A stretch of 64,000 nucleotides of DNA from Ctenosaura bakeri (GCA_948474755.1 CAOLHI010000077.1:310001-374000), one strand, 5' to 3'. Positions 10,869 to 22,575 are shown, numbered from the stretch's first letter. The notes: generated by a model not told the origin, from the letters alone. Made by a program: numbers and translations.

Positions 10869-11130
10869 CCCCTTATTTTCTTGCTTTTTGCCCAGGGGCA
10901 CATGCCTTCCTTCTTCATGCTGGGCACTAGGATAAGTAGATGGGAGGAAGAGAATGGTGGAGAGACATATGTGTGGAGCTCTCCACTCCCATTCCCTTAC
11001 CTTTTGCCTGGGCATGAAGAAGGCATAGTGTGCCCAGGCAAAAGGCAAGGGAATGGGAAGGAGAGAGATGAGCTCACGAAGAATCAAAGTTGCAAAGGTC
11101 AAACTTGCAAATGTGGAGAGTGGACTGTAT
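10868..11130. repeat. purine/pyrimidine-rich repeat related to the hairpin satellite
   Basis: Repeated 'gcccaggcaaaaggcaagggaatggg'-like units occur in both orientations, ending 'cttgcaaatgtggagagtggactgta'. Similar endings are at 37300-37335 and 32550-32580. A perfect palindrome CTGAGGATCCTCAG lies just beyond at about 11175-11188. Confidence 0.4.
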
Positions 11131-11249
11131 TTTCCTGTAGCTGGGCACACTGCAAAAAGAACCATCAGGGACCTCTGAGGATCCTCAGGATGTCCCTCCA
11201 GATGACATCCTTAAAGTGCATCCAGATAAAGGAAAATAGTTTGATACAT

Positions 11250-11345
11250 TATTAATATTATTATTATTTATTTGTATCCCGCCTCTCCATATGGATTGAG
11301 GCGGCGAACAATTTACAAATAGCATGTATTTCTATACATCACTGC
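11250..11345 (-). mobile_element. SINE/LINE tail fragment (minus strand)
   Basis: 'tattattattatttatttgtatcccgcctctccatatggattgaggcggcgaacaa' is the reverse complement of the tail of the tRNA-SINEs at 13836-14080 and 42043-42283. The tRNA-like head is absent. Confidence 0.7.
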
Positions 11346-12689
11346 TGACCCTGTCACTCTTTAACAATCTGGTCATGTTGGGGATGGAAGCTGTGTTGGA
11401 AGGGGAGTTCGAAAGGGGAGCCTTTTGTCACTGCACAATCAAAACAGAATTCCAACCTACACAATCACTGAAAAAGGCAGGCTTAAACATAATAACTTAG
11501 CAACAGGATGCCAGTCAAATATTTTTGACCACCACCCCATTTCACTCCCCAGCCACATGAAAAGACCACCAAAATTCCCTTTCATTTTTGCTCACTGCAA
11601 ACAGAGTAAAATTTTGGGGAGTGGGAGAGTTTCCTGAGCAAGAAACATGTCTTTCCTGCTTTTTAGTTTTTGCTAAAATTTAATATAGTGCTATGGCTTC
11701 TTTAAAAGACTTGCCAATCTGGTGTGGAGATATTTGGGGCACACAATAGCTTTTCATTTGTCATAGTCTCCCCTGCCTTATCCTTCTTCTCCTTCAGTCT
11801 CCAAACATGACTAATTTAAAGAAGGCTTGTATTCATGATGGGCTTGCAAGCAAGGGAGCAACAGTGGCAGGTAGTGAGGAAGCACAGTTGTGTTTGTCCT
11901 ACTCTAATATGCAAAATAACCTGCTGGAAATCTGAGAAGTGGGAGCTCTTTTAAAAAATGCTTCTAATGCTTCCTACCACTAACCCAGGAGGTCTCATCT
12001 CACTGAAGGTAACAGGCACTGCCTAATAAATATGCTAATATGAATGGATTGACAGGCAGTGCAGATTTACAGCACATGATGGCTTTGAAGAACTTCTAAG
12101 TAAATCTCCCTTCGACTTAAGGGGATGAGGAGAGCCAGCATAGCTTCACCTTGAGAGGGAGCTGGCTGAGGAAATTAAATTTGTTTTTTGGTGTGTTTTT
12201 TTTTTTTTAAAGATAGCTTTCCTCGGGAAAAGGAGAGATAAGCAAACACGAGCAGCTGTATGGGGTGACTTCTGGATAAGAATATTGATAGGTATTTATA
12301 AAGATGTTTGCTGTATTGAGTATATTAGAATATATTTGCTCTCCGGCAAAGGATTCTGTTCACACAATGACCAATGGGAAGCTCACAAGTTTGGAGCAAA
12401 ACAATACTCTTCTCTTGTTCACCGTCAACTGAGATTCAGAGGTATATTCAGAAGAGAGGTGCTACAATAGCCAAATATCTGAAGGGCTGTCATATTGAAT
12501 GGTGCTGCTTAAAATGCTGATCCATGGGTCAGTGGCAGTCCACAAGTTACTGGATGCCAGTCAATGGAGGATTTCCATCAAAGGAATAGTTGTAGCCAAT
12601 TGGCACAAATAAGGTGTCGATGCCCAGCACACTGGGGAAAGAAACCCTGTTGGTCTGCCCCATCAGTCAATCTAAAAAACAGCAATGTA
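11346..12689. other. intergenic stretch with no recognised gene
   Basis: The short frames have no domain or splice context. It contains a T run at 12198-12210. Nothing else could be supported. Confidence 0.5.
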
Positions 12690-12830
12690 GAAAATGAAGT
12701 AGGTTTCCTTTCTCCTTCTCCAGAAGACAGGACCCAAGTCAGTGGATTCAGATGGCACAAAAGGAGTTTCTGACTAAATACTGGGAAGGCCTTCTTGATG
12801 GCGAGAGTTGTTTGGCAGTCGCATAAAAAT
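12690..12830 (+). mobile_element. diverged CR1 fragment
   Basis: 'cttctccagaagacaggacccaag...ggattcagatggcacaaaaggagtttctgactaaatactgggaaggccttcttgatggcgagagttgtttggcagt' follows the CR1 ORF2 C-terminal DNA order (LRLQ-RFR-RKTF) with many changes. Confidence 0.55.
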
Positions 12831-13069
12831 GGAAGGAAGTGGAAACATCCAGTGACTCAGACAGGAAAGAGAAGCTTAACCTTAGGAAGGTACAGAAAAG
12901 GTTTTATTCAAGAATTTACCCAACACATTTTGGCCAGGAAATATTTTTATAGGTTTCTTCAGGGTGTGTTTTAAAAAAAAAACAGAGGGGGATCAGTACA
13001 TATACATTAATTATAAGCGAGGAATAGACTAAAGAAATACAAAAAATATGTATGTTCATGCATGTGCAC

Positions 13070-13090
13070 AGACACACACACACATACATG
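13070..13090 (+). repeat. short (CA)n microsatellite
   Basis: 'cagacacacacacacatacatg' in otherwise unremarkable A+T-rich DNA (12831-13334). Confidence 0.7.
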
Positions 13091-13334
13091 TAAAGGCAAT
13101 CAAATACAAAAAGGAAAAATATACTGATCTGAATTAAAATGCTTAGATGTAAAACAGTATTCTTTAAATACTTACAAAGCAATTTGAAAAGCAACAAATT
13201 AAAAAGAAAATGTGTCTCCAAAGCTTGTGTCTGCAACTAATAGTTCTGAAAATAGGAGGCAAAGTATTGTACAATTATACACTTATACAATTAGTTCTTG
13301 GCTGGAACACATTGGACTCATGAGACTCAGATAT

Positions 13335-13398
13335 TCTTTTGTATCTGACAGTGGAACAGACTGCCACAGAAAGTAGAAGACTTTTTTTCCTGGAGGTT
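13335..13398 (+). mobile_element. possible small CR1-like fragment
   Basis: 'gacagtggaacagactgccacagaaagtagaagactttttttcctggaggtttttta' resembles the CR1 segment 'cagtggaacaggctgcc...gaggtttttaa'. It is short and diverged. Confidence 0.4.
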
Positions 13399-13399
13399 T

Positions 13400-14335
13400 T
13401 TTATTATGATGATTAAAGTTTAATTAGAAGATATTCAGAAATAAAAAAAAGAAACTTCACTATCAACAGTCTAAGTTTCTCATGCATTCATTTTATTAAA
13501 AAGATAAATAATTCATTCCACTCCCTTCCCACCATTATCTCTTCAAGTCTTCTATTTTATTGCTTTTCATACCTTTAAGTATTATCTAACTGTTCCTCAT
13601 CTATTAACTTTTCATCAGTTATGCTACCTTTTCATCTATTATTATAGTCTTATTAATTAATATAGAATAGATAGTTTTATTTATGCGTAATGTCTTTATT
13701 TCTTCCAAACTTTTTTCTATATATTCTAAGACAGATTTCCATTCCTTTTCAAATTGCTATAGTGAGTTGTTTTTTATTAGTTAATTTTTCCATCTCTATC
13801 ATATATAATAATTTTACGAACCATTCTTTCACTAAGGAACCCTGGTGGTGCAGTGGTTAAATGCCAGTCTGCAAGCCACAAGGTTGTGAGTTCGATCCTG
13901 CCGGGCTCCATGGTTGACTCAGCCTTCCATCCTTTCGCAGGTCGGTAAAATGAGTACCCAGCTTGTTGGGGGCATGTATAAGAAATGTATTGAAATACAT
14001 GCCATTTGTAAGTTGTTCGCCGCCTTGATCCATATGGAGAGGCGGGATACAAATAAGTAATAATAATAATTAATAATAAAAATGGTATATCTTTATTTTT
14101 CCATTTTTGTGCATATATTATCCTGGCTGAGATGATCAAATATAGCTGTAGCTTAGACTTTTCTTTAATCACTGGGTGATCATCAATCATATTCAGTATG
14201 TTTCAGGTTTCAATACAGATTGATATGTTTTCAATGATCTTATGAATTTGCCTCCAATAATTCTTAGCAGCAGGGCATGTCCACCACATGTTGAAGAAAG
14301 TTCCTTTGTTTGTTTCACATTCCCAACAGCTTCCA
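13400..14335 (-). mobile_element. second L1-clade LINE 3' end, interrupted by a SINE
   Basis: On the minus strand, 14335-14082 encodes a C-x2-C zinc-cluster region (CWEC...NMWWTCPAAKNYW) and 'IISARIIYAQKWKNKDIPF', as in the ORF2 end at 9094-10689. After the SINE at 13836-14080, the L1 continues with 'QFEKEWKSVLEYIEKSLEE' and an A-rich tail region. It is more decayed than the other L1. The open frame at 13777-14190 is an L1-SINE-L1 chimera and not a gene. Confidence 0.75.
13836..14080 (+). mobile_element. tRNA-derived SINE (Sauria-like), copy A
   Basis: The head 'ccctggtggtgcagtggttaaatgcc' carries a Pol III A box, and 'gagttcgatcc' (13888-13898) the B box. The body 'ccttccatcctttcgcaggtcggtaaaatgagtaccc' and the tail 'gccgccttgatccatatggagaggcgggatacaaataa' plus (TAA)n follow. 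It is inserted in a minus-strand L1. The same element is at 42043-42283, with a diverged relative at 22576-22790. Confidence 0.85.
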
Positions 14336-14339
14336 TCTT

Positions 14340-14368
14340 CATATATATATACATATATATATATAATT
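14340..14368 (+). repeat. (AT)n-rich microsatellite
   Basis: An alternating AT run with two C interruptions at the edge of the decayed L1. Confidence 0.7.
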
Positions 14369-15607
14369 TGTGAGACAGAAATTTTCCCTAGCCTTCCACC
14401 AAGGTCTCAGGCAAAGGTCTTTCCTAGCAGTCTTTTAAAACTGAGTTTTTAGGGTCTAAACTTGGGATCTTCCTCAAATTCAAATCATAGGCCTCATCAC
14501 TTGTTATCCTAGAACATGGGTGATTCAGGGATCCACCCACAATGCCAGTGTCTCTATAAAACAGTGGGAAATATTAGCTCAAAGAGGAGACCTACAGTGG
14601 GGGGGAGGTAACCTAGCAGGTTCTTTTACAACCATGTATACCAGTGTTTTGGTCCTGCAAACTACCCCAGGTCTGATATGATTTAATTGGCAAAATACAT
14701 TAATTGATATAAAATGGAACCTGAGGTGACTGGAAGGTCAAGCAGATGAAAATCACTGCAATCACATGTGTTGCAAAGTAGGTCAGAAGATCCCCTCTAG
14801 GTATAGCTGAAGTCATTGTAAGGCAGATTATCGGGCAACCCCAGAGGTAACAGGCTTAAGCTGAAGCTAAGAACATCTCTGAACATATAATGGCAAGGGA
14901 GGTTCCCACCAGAAACACTGATTGTTTCAGCCCTGTTTCCTCACACCTGGACTGCATTGTTCCCATACTTCTCCACAATTACAGAGCTATTATGACAGCC
15001 ATTAACTCTTTGTCACCTAACGCTGAGACCACTCACTCCATCTGGACCCCATTGTCCATGTGGCAACCTCCACTGTTTGCCTGGCCAGAGAGCCATTCAC
15101 ACCCATGTTCTTCTCTGGCAGAGTAGACAATAGGGTTGGCAGAGTAGAAAATGGGGTCCAGAATGAGCTAATGGCCTTGATGGTGACAAAGGACTGTTGG
15201 AAATCATGATAGCTCCTTTAAGGTGGGACAGGTGAAAAAACAAAAGGAGAGTTTCAATAGACAAAGGAAGAAGGTCAAAGACAATCAGTTGTTCTGTGGA
15301 AGCACGTCTGGATACTATTGTTTTTAAACTCTGAGTTGTTGAAGAACATCTGCAAATCCATTATCACTAGAGCTTCCCTGACTACAACCTAGCCATGCCC
15401 TGAGGTCCCAATATGATCTAGTTTTGCAATGCATGTGCGCAGCCAGTTCCTCTTTGCCAGCAGGCTTCCCAGCCATATCAAGATATAACGTATATTTCAT
15501 GCCAATTAATATTTGCCAATTAAACCATATCATGGAGTGGTAACACACTGAGTTATGACTTTTCTCCACAAGACACTGATCACAATACTAATTTAAAATT
15601 ACTCCAG
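14369..15607. other. intergenic stretch with no recognised feature
   Basis: Frames at 14890-15126 and 15324-15569 have no recognisable domains. No repeat could be named with confidence. Confidence 0.45.
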
Positions 15608-15775
15608 GGGACCAGGGTTCAAATCCCTACTCAGCTATGGAAACCTACTGGGTGACCTAGGGCAAGTCACATTCTCTCAACCTTAGAGGAAGGCAATGGA
15701 AAACCTTTTGAATAAGTATTGCCAAGAAAACCACACCATAGGGTCACCATAAGTCAGAGTCAACATGAAGGTATA
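15608..15775 (+). mobile_element. CORE-type SINE with Bov-B-like tail
   Basis: 'ccagggttcaaatccctactcagctatggaaacctactgggtgacctagggcaagtcac' has a B-box-like start and the MIR-like core (GGGTGACC..GGGCAAGTCAC). It then has 'ttgccaagaaaacc' and the tail 'gggtcaccataagtcagagtcaacatgaagg', as in Bov-B ends here. Confidence 0.7.
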
Positions 15776-16081
15776 TAGTAATAAGGTCAGGAATTTTTCT
15801 CTGCCAGGCCGCAGTCAGCAAAGGAGGAGAGAGATCAGGAACACTTGGGGAGTCCGAATATACCAGACACCAGGAAAACACAAGCTGAACCAGGTCAAGG
15901 TCCAGTCCAAAGGTTCAGGAGGCAGAGATCCATCCAGAGGGTTTCAGGGAGCAGAAGACACAAAGGTTGTGAGGGCTTGCTAATAATTTGCTGCAAGCAA
16001 GGAGCAGCCATGCCAGCAGACTTAAATAGCCCATGTGAGCAGGTGCTGCTCGTTATTGTTTCCTCTGCCTAGTCCAAGCAG
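15776..16081 (-). mobile_element. older LTR-retroelement-like segment, part 1 (split by solo LTR)
   Basis: Read on minus and joined across the solo LTR at 16082-16995, the sequence holds a TATA-like 'ctatttaag' (about 16022-16030 on the complement) followed by a pyrimidine-rich leader-like stretch. The duplicated GCAG (16078-16081 and 16996-16999) shows the solo LTR landed inside it. The class is uncertain. Confidence 0.4.
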
Positions 16082-16995
16082 TGTTACCCTGTTTACTGGG
16101 GGTCCCGGGAAGGACACCTAAATAACCTTACAATTACACAAGATGGGGAAATTAGTCAAGAGCACTGGTTGGCGCTATGAGAGGCAAGGTAACGCAGCAG
16201 GATCTTGTAACCCAATGTTTACGGGCTCAGGCCAAGTCAAGAAGCAAATCGTGTTGGAAGTAATGAATGATCTTTATTAAATACAGGCACACAATGTAAG
16301 CAACACACACATACACATAGATAACTAAGGAAAATAAAGGTGTGAGTATGATAGCGGGATTTTCAGAGGGATAGTTGATTCAGGTGATACGAAACCTGTT
16401 CCTGAAGCCCGGAAAGAAGATAGAGAGCGATGCTGGGGTTCGATGTATCTCAGCACGTGGAGCTGAGGGGAAGCTCACCAAGCAAAGCAGCAGCAAGGCA
16501 GTCCGGAACTCGGGAGCAATTCAAGGATGGTCTCGGAATCAGTGGTTTTTATAGAGGGAAACGTGACTGCAGGCTATGCCACACTTGGGGAAAACAATGT
16601 GTGTCAGGAACGGGACAAAGCTTTGGAAAGGTCAGAATTTAGCATGATTGAGTTAAGTCCAAATTGACAAAGAGGTAGACAGTATGCAAATGCTCAGTGC
16701 TTGGCGGATGAGTATTCAGCTTGCCAAGTTACCTGCTCGAGGCAGGGAGTTCTTTGTAAACAGCGTACATACATAATGAGGGTGTTTGCAGAGAGGTCTC
16801 CTAAAGTGAGGATCTGGCTATTTCTGGCCTGCCTGGGTGGAGAATGGAATGTCCAGCAATTAGTGGCCAAGCCTAGCTCTGTGCTTGTCCATGGGCCTCT
16901 CAAACACATGGAGAGGGGTGGTTGAAGAGAGCCAAATTATTGATATCAAAAAGATATCTAGGGGTATCTCCAAGGAGGCCTAAACTGCAGTGACA
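16082..16995 (-). mobile_element. solo LTR of an endogenous retrovirus, copy 2
   Basis: Same family and orientation as 7662-8548: 914 bp, TGTCACTGCAG start and CAGGGTAACA end in sense. The TATA box is at 16546-16553 and the AATAAA at 16273-16278 (both on minus). A perfect 4-bp target duplication GCAG lies at 16078-16081 and 16996-16999. No gag, pol or env remains. Confidence 0.92.
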
Positions 16996-17262
16996 GCAGC
17001 CTCCCTCTCAGCAGCCCGTTTCAGATTTTGGTGTGGTTGAGCGCTGATGGGCATAGCTGTTTGCAACTCCTCTGCATCACTGCTGGTTCCCTCTCCATCA
17101 TGAGCTGGCTGGGGCAATTCAGTCTCTATTTGACCTTCCAGTGCAGGAGACGTTTGCAGGTTCACTTGCTCAGTCACTGGCTCAGCTCCCTGCACAATCA
17201 GTTGCTCCTCAATCACAGCATCATTATCTATCACAAATAACAATAGATTCAGTGCACCTTCT
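16996..17262 (-). pseudogene. older LTR-retroelement-like segment, part 2, with open frame
   Basis: A minus frame (about 16980-17243) gives an acidic, Gln/Glu/Pro-rich peptide (EQLIVQGAEPVTEQVNLQTS and then EGTSSDAEELQTA) without a recognised domain. Its last residues read into the solo LTR. It seems to continue the element at 15776-16081 and could be the start of a retroelement coding region. No family was assigned. Confidence 0.35.
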
Positions 17263-17394
17263 TATCTCCCCTATAATATACATTCACTGAGAGAAGCCTC
17301 ATGCAACTCTTAATTTCAGGATTGTAGTTGGGGGGCGGGTGCAGCTGCAGATTTTATTTTCAGCTCTGTACATATCAACAGCTGAAGTCCTTTC

Positions 17395-18022
17395 AGCTTG
17401 AGTCCAGTTGTATCATTAGAAATTTCCAGTTTCCATGTATGGTTTTGAAAGCTGGCCAGTGAAGAAATTTGATAGGAAGAAAATCAACTCTTTGGTAATG
17501 TGGTGCTGGAAAAAGTTCTAAAGATACAGTGGATTGCAAAAAAAGCAAATCAAGCCATAGCTCTCCCCAGAAGCTAAGATGACTAAACTGAGACTGTTGT
17601 ACTTTGGACATATCATGAGATGACATGATTCATTAGAAAAGACAGTAATGCTTGGTAAGCTAGAAGGCAGTAGGAAAAGAGGAAGACTGCATTACAAGGA
17701 AGACATATCCCTGAATCTGCAAATGCTGAGCAGGATAGTTGAGGATAGGATGACTTAGGCCATTTCCTCACTATGCTGTTATAGCACTATTATTCTACTT
17801 TCAATATCATATGGAATCCTGGAGTTTGCAGTTTAGAGAGGGGCATTCAGAATTCTCAGCCAGAGAGCTCTTTGGCCTCAATAAATGATAAGCCCCAGAA
17901 CTGCACAGGGTGTTGAAAGTGGAAAAATAGCACTATAACAGTGTAGTGCAGAAATGGCATTAGAGATCTCTCATTCAAAGGGTCACCATTAGTCAAAGTC
18001 AACTTGACGGCAGTTAACAACA
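17395..18022 (+). mobile_element. Bov-B (RTE) LINE 3' end, interrupted by MITE
   Basis: The decayed + frame shows the Bov-B ORF C-terminal signature: 'YGFESW', a Trp-rich 'MWCWKK', 'MTKLRLLYFGHIMR', 'SLEKTVMLGKLEGSRKRGR'. The 3' UTR reads 'gagatctctcattcaaagggtcacc..agtc.aagtcaacttgacggca' and ends in (AAC)n. Stops and frameshifts are present. The MITE at 17758-17959 sits between 'gatgac' and 'gagatctctcatt'. Confidence 0.85.
17758..17959. mobile_element. palindromic GGCC-MITE, copy B (inside Bov-B)
   Basis: 202 bp. The left arm is GGCCATTTCC...tgttatagc...ccactttcaatatc...ggaatcctggagtttgcagttt; the right arm is its reverse complement, ending gtgcagaaatggca. The 3-bp duplication TTA flanks it (17755-17757, 17960-17962). 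It can fold end to end into one long hairpin, and no coding is possible. The termini and TWA-like duplications suggest a PIF/Harbinger-related or other 3-bp-target transposase in trans (inference). Confidence 0.85.
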
Positions 18023-18128
18023 ACAAAACAGGGGGAGAGAGAGGCCATACTTGGCCAAATAAGAATCTTCCCTCAGTGTTCAAATTTCTAACATTGCAGA
18101 GAGTGAGAAATCGAACTGTTCACTCATA

Positions 18129-18323
18129 GGGCCTTTCCGTACTACACTGTTATAGTATTATCATTCCACTTTCAACATCCTGTGGAATTCTGGAGTTTGT
18201 AGTTTCTTGAGTTCTCTCTGGCTGAGAACTGTAAAGGCCCCTCCCTAAACTGCAAACCCCAGGATTCCACAAGATGTTGAAAGTGGACTAATAGCGCTAT
18301 AACAGTCTAGTGCGGAAATGGCC
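18129..18323. mobile_element. palindromic GGCC-MITE, copy C
   Basis: Arms as in copy B. The flanking ATA is duplicated (18126-18128, 18324-18326). Left end gggcctttccgtac, right end gtgcggaaatggcc. It lies 170 bp from copy B. Confidence 0.85.
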
Positions 18324-19432
18324 ATAGATTCTTGTAAGCGCTGTGTTTGCATTCCCATGGTAATTTTGCTTGACTCCTTTCTCTGGATGCCTGAACTGTA
18401 TTTCAAATGCTCAGCTGAAATTTTAAATTACAGCAATAGTAGAAATTTAGGGACTGTTGGAAAAGTCTTCCAAGAGGGAAACACCCTCATTTTGCCCCCC
18501 CCCCCGGGACACCACTGATTCCATGTAAAAATAAAGATATGAAGGGTGTTATGATGGGGATCATCCCTGCCTTTATCTGCCCTCCCCCCACCAGGCATTC
18601 TTGGTGTTGCTGGATTAATTGAGGGTGAAGCTAGATGGTGCAACTGCATGCATGTATGTGCGAGCCCATTCCCCAGCCTAACATAGCTTTGATACAAATC
18701 AAAAGTTTAATTCAACGATTCAAAAGAGCAATTATTTCTAGATGCATAGAGGACTCTTTTGAAATAATTAGAGCAATACACAAGTCAAAATCCATTTCTC
18801 TGACTTAGATGAGGTCTAATTAGGAGGAATAAGGAATGACTTCCTTGGTGAGTCTCATCTCCCCCAACAAATTTCTCATGTATACAGTCATCTGGTTCTT
18901 TCTTGAGACAGAAGCTGCATTAAACTCCTAGTATTTCACTCAGATTAGAAACGGTCTCCAAAACAATAGAGGCAGGATATTTTATTGATGAATGTAACAG
19001 GGTGAAGCAGTCTAAAAGCCTCCGACACACTGAATTATTAATGCATTATCAGCTCAGCACCCGAAATAAATCACATTTTTGTGTCTTGATTTGCCAGGAT
19101 TCACTTTGCCTTCCTCAGAAAACAAAGAGGCTAATTTTTTTTTAGCTGTTGATGTTGTGCTTCAAACATACTTAAATGCCTCCCAAGCAATTCTGTCACC
19201 GCTCAGCTTAGGATGCAATCAGACAACCTCCATTTTAAGAATGTAAGAACTGTTTTACTTGATTTAGAAGTGTCTAATTTTGCAAGACTGGTAATGTTTG
19301 GGGCCCACCAATTCCTTGATCTGAATGCCCTGTCGGGCACAGATAGTATGTCACAGAATTTACAACTGACTATCAAGGCAACAGCCAGACTGCCTGGGAA
19401 GAATACTGGGCTAACTGATAAGATTATTCTAA
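18324..19432. other. intergenic stretch with no recognised gene
   Basis: It has a C run at 18497-18507 and A+T-rich DNA. Region 18990-19200 looks unique, but nothing could be assigned. Confidence 0.45.
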
Positions 19433-19607
19433 GGCCATTTCTGCACTAGTCTGTTATAGTGCAATGATTTCACTTTCAACATCCTCTGGAATCCTGGAGT
19501 TTGCAGTTTCGGGAGCCGGCCGGCCCCTCCCGAAACTGCAAACCCCAGGATTCCAGAGGATGTTGAGAGTGGAATCATCGCACTAACAGGCTAGTGTGGA
19601 AATGGCC
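19433..19607. mobile_element. palindromic GGCC-MITE, copy D
   Basis: 175 bp. The centre 'gggagccggccggcccctccc' joins two matching arms. Ends are ggccatttctgcac and gtgtggaaatggcc. The flanks (TAA left, CAG right) do not match, so the target duplication is lost or the copy rearranged. Confidence 0.85.
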
Positions 19608-20068
19608 CAGACATAGCATGGCTGGAAAGCTACATTATAGCTGTCACTTCTTGCATTGTAGAATATTAAAGGTAATCTGATCAGTGGCTCTAGCTTGGCT
19701 TCTTTTGTTCTCCCCTTCACCTTGCCCATATTATCAGTCATCCAATCAACATGAATCAAAACAAAAGCTAATGGTTCAAAATAAGGATCCTTAATTATAA
19801 TCAGCCTGTGGTCCATGAGAAGGCTTTGGCTGCTAGCCACCTGGATTACATCAACCATCACAGCACTTGCTATGAAGTTATCATCAGTCAAAGATACTGG
19901 ATTATCTTAATTGCAACTCAGCACATCCCATCTACTAAACGTTATTACAGGTCATTTCTGCTCACATCCACATCCACAGTGTTAGAGTATTCTCAGTCAT
20001 GTTTTATTTATATCTGAGTAGGTGTTTTCTTAGGTTTAAGTGGCTGCCAAGTTCCCATTGATACAAAA

Positions 20069-20320
20069 TTGTTGTTGTTGTTGTTGTTGTTGTCATATAG
20101 CTCATAAGTTTCCAACTTATGACCAGACTAAGAAGAAGTTATCACAAGATGTTCTTGGCAAGATTTGTTTAAAGGGGGATTGCCTTTGCTTCCCTCTTAG
20201 GCTGAGAAAGTGTGACTTGCCCAAGGTCAGCCAGTGGGTTTCCATGGCTGAGTGAGGATTTGATCCCTGGTCTCTCTAATCATAGTCCAATGCTCATGTC
20301 ACTACACCATGCTGGGTCTC
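20069..20320 (-). mobile_element. CORE-type SINE, near complete
   Basis: On minus: a tRNA-like head ending '...gggatcaaatcc', the core 'cactggctgaccttgggcaagtcac', then 'gccaagaa', the Bov-B-like tail and (CAA)n, seen on + as (TTG)n at 20069-20093. Confidence 0.75.
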
Positions 20321-20439
20321 ATTAATACATATACATATGCACTCTAATACATCTAACTTCCTGCACTATGTCTTATATACTATGGTCTATAGATCACACT
20401 AGGTTATACTCTGTACTTGATTGGCTTATCCCTAGGTTG

Positions 20440-20725
20440 CAAAGTTGGCAACCAAAAAAGGCCTGCTCTGTAACACTGCAATTTCAACCCATTGGTTCAT
20501 GTTCTAGTCTCTGGAGCAGTGGAAAACAAGTTTCTGTCTTCTACATGATAACCCTTCAGATATTTAAACCTGTCTCTCATATCACCTCTCAGTCTCCAAT
20601 TCTCCAGGCTAAATACACTCAACTATCCAAGTCATTCCTCATAGGGCTTGGTTTCCAGACCTTTGTTCGTCTTGATCACCCTTCTCTGAACCTTGTTCTC
20701 ATTTGAGTCATTGGGAATTATGTAA
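20440..20725 (-). mobile_element. CR1 LINE fragment
   Basis: The + text 'ctagtctctggagcagtggaaaacaag..tct' and 'tctcatatcacctctcagtctccaattctcc.aggctaaa', then 'cattcctcatagggcttggtttccagacc', is the reverse complement of the CR1 ORF2 end. It parallels 28500-28680. Confidence 0.7.
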
Positions 20726-22300
20726 GGGATGACTGACAAATCCTGTTCATTTCAATGAATCTGCCATAGTTGGGTCTAACTTTGGATTTAGCCCTAGAAT
20801 TGTAGCTATTGTTAGCAGCCACATCTACAGCTCAGGGCTGATAAACTTCCATTGCACAGGTCTCATTGAATTCAATTTCAACAGACCTTGTATGTTAAAT
20901 TTTCCTCTTAGCAACAAAGCAAATGACTGCTTGTAAGAAGGAAACAGATATCTTGACGTCAAGCTCTGTTCAGATTTCTGACCTAGAGCTCATGAATGAC
21001 AGCTTTAATAATTTCAGTTTCACCCAATGCACTCCAGAGGTGCTCTCTGGCATCTCATCTTTCACCATCAAAGAGTGAAAACAATGAACTCCGTTATTTC
21101 CACTAGGTAAGACAGTTCTCTCTTGGTGTTTCAGTGACAATTGACTGGTTTGATAGGCTGCCTAGAGAACATTAGATCCCTGAACCTCTTGACATAAACT
21201 CTTCCACATTGGAACAGTTTATTTTTGGAACGTGAAACAAATTTATCAGGGATGTTCTTTGACCACTTTTCCAATCAAGATTCTCAATAAACAGTTTTTA
21301 GCATTACTAGGTGAAATAAAGTACAGGGTTCCTGTACCTTTGATTGTTGTGCAGAAGAGTGAAATTAGGCAAGTGAAGCTTGTGTGATCAACAACTTGCA
21401 GTCAAATTCCCTCTCCTACACAAATATGAAAGGCACAGGAGTCTTGTCCCTTATTCATCCAGTAACCTAATACAGTCATTTTTCACCTGGCAGTCCTATA
21501 TGGCTGTCATCCTATCAGTGATTCAGCATGTCCTTTTAAAATATAAATTAAAAGATATTAAATGAACAAATCACATAAATAAATTGAATGGGCTGAAGTT
21601 GCTCTTCTCTAGACTCTTGTGCCCATCCAAAGCCACCACCCCAAGGAAGCTCCTAAGGCCCATGGGACTACTACTATGGGGGCAGTGAGAGCATAGAGAG
21701 AGAGATGACTTGACATTGAAGATGGCTTCTCATACCCCACAGTTTAAGAGAAAGAGAGAGGGAGCGGAGACATAACAAAGGTATAATTACTCTGCCTCCC
21801 TCATTGCCACCCCAAAAAATTCAGAGGGACAGGTGGCAGTCACTGTTGTTCAGTCACTTCTTCCCTCTACCTTTTCTCCCTTTTCATGGCCACTTAATGA
21901 CCAGAGAGGCTTAATTACTGCTGGGTGGGGCACTTACTTTCCATAGAGGGTCTCCACTCTTGGGAAAATGTACTGTTTTAGACTACAGTTTTCATAATCC
22001 TCAACTTAGCATGGCTACTGACCATACCAGCCAAGGAATTCTTGTAGTCATACTCCAAAAAAGAAACATCTGGCCTCTGCCTCCCCCCTTTCTCCCTACC
22101 ACTGAAAATAAAATGTGGTAGACCTACTTTTTCACCATTCAAGCACCAACATGCAGGAGCTGCATTTCCCTCAAAGAATGAGGTACCCAGTTTGGGTGGC
22201 ATTTGAGACCAGCTTCAGCAATAGTCATTTTAAATTCAATTTAACATCCAGATTGGGAGAGGAATACAAGACTGACTTATACAGAGTCAGGCCATTCATT
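20726..22300. other. intergenic stretch; one possible dispersed repeat
   Basis: No gene was seen. 21965-22110 ('agactacagttttcataatcctcaacttagcatggc...tgtagtcatactcc') looks like a diverged short element with opposed arms. The rest is unassigned. Confidence 0.4.
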
Positions 22301-22309
22301 CATGGTAAT

Positions 22310-22440
22310 ACAGTTGGTTTCCATGTCCCTCGGATGGTGAATTTGTTCCAGTTTTCAGTTTTGAAAGAGCATAGGTTCTGAACCTATATGAGGAAGATAT
22401 TTCAGCACCCTGGATAGCTCACGTGAAGTTCAGATCAAGA
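22310..22440. repeat. partial copy of inverted-repeat family at 58857
   Basis: 'ggtttccatgtccctcggatggtgaatttgttcc' and 'tttcagcaccctggatagctcacgtgaa' match blocks in 58870-59000 in the same order. Confidence 0.45.
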
Positions 22441-22575
22441 CCCGGTGCAGATTTTCTGCCTCCCACTGGTATTGAAGCCTTCAGATGTTGCTGCTGCAGC
22501 ATGTTGACCCTCCTGGCTTGCTGTATCAGAAAGTTCTTAAGTCAGCTCCATGGCCATATCAGCTGCAATCTGATC

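Noticed and set aside
13836..13905. Possible tRNA gene
   Set aside because: A and B boxes are present, but the body and tail recur in two other places with the same head, so it is a SINE.
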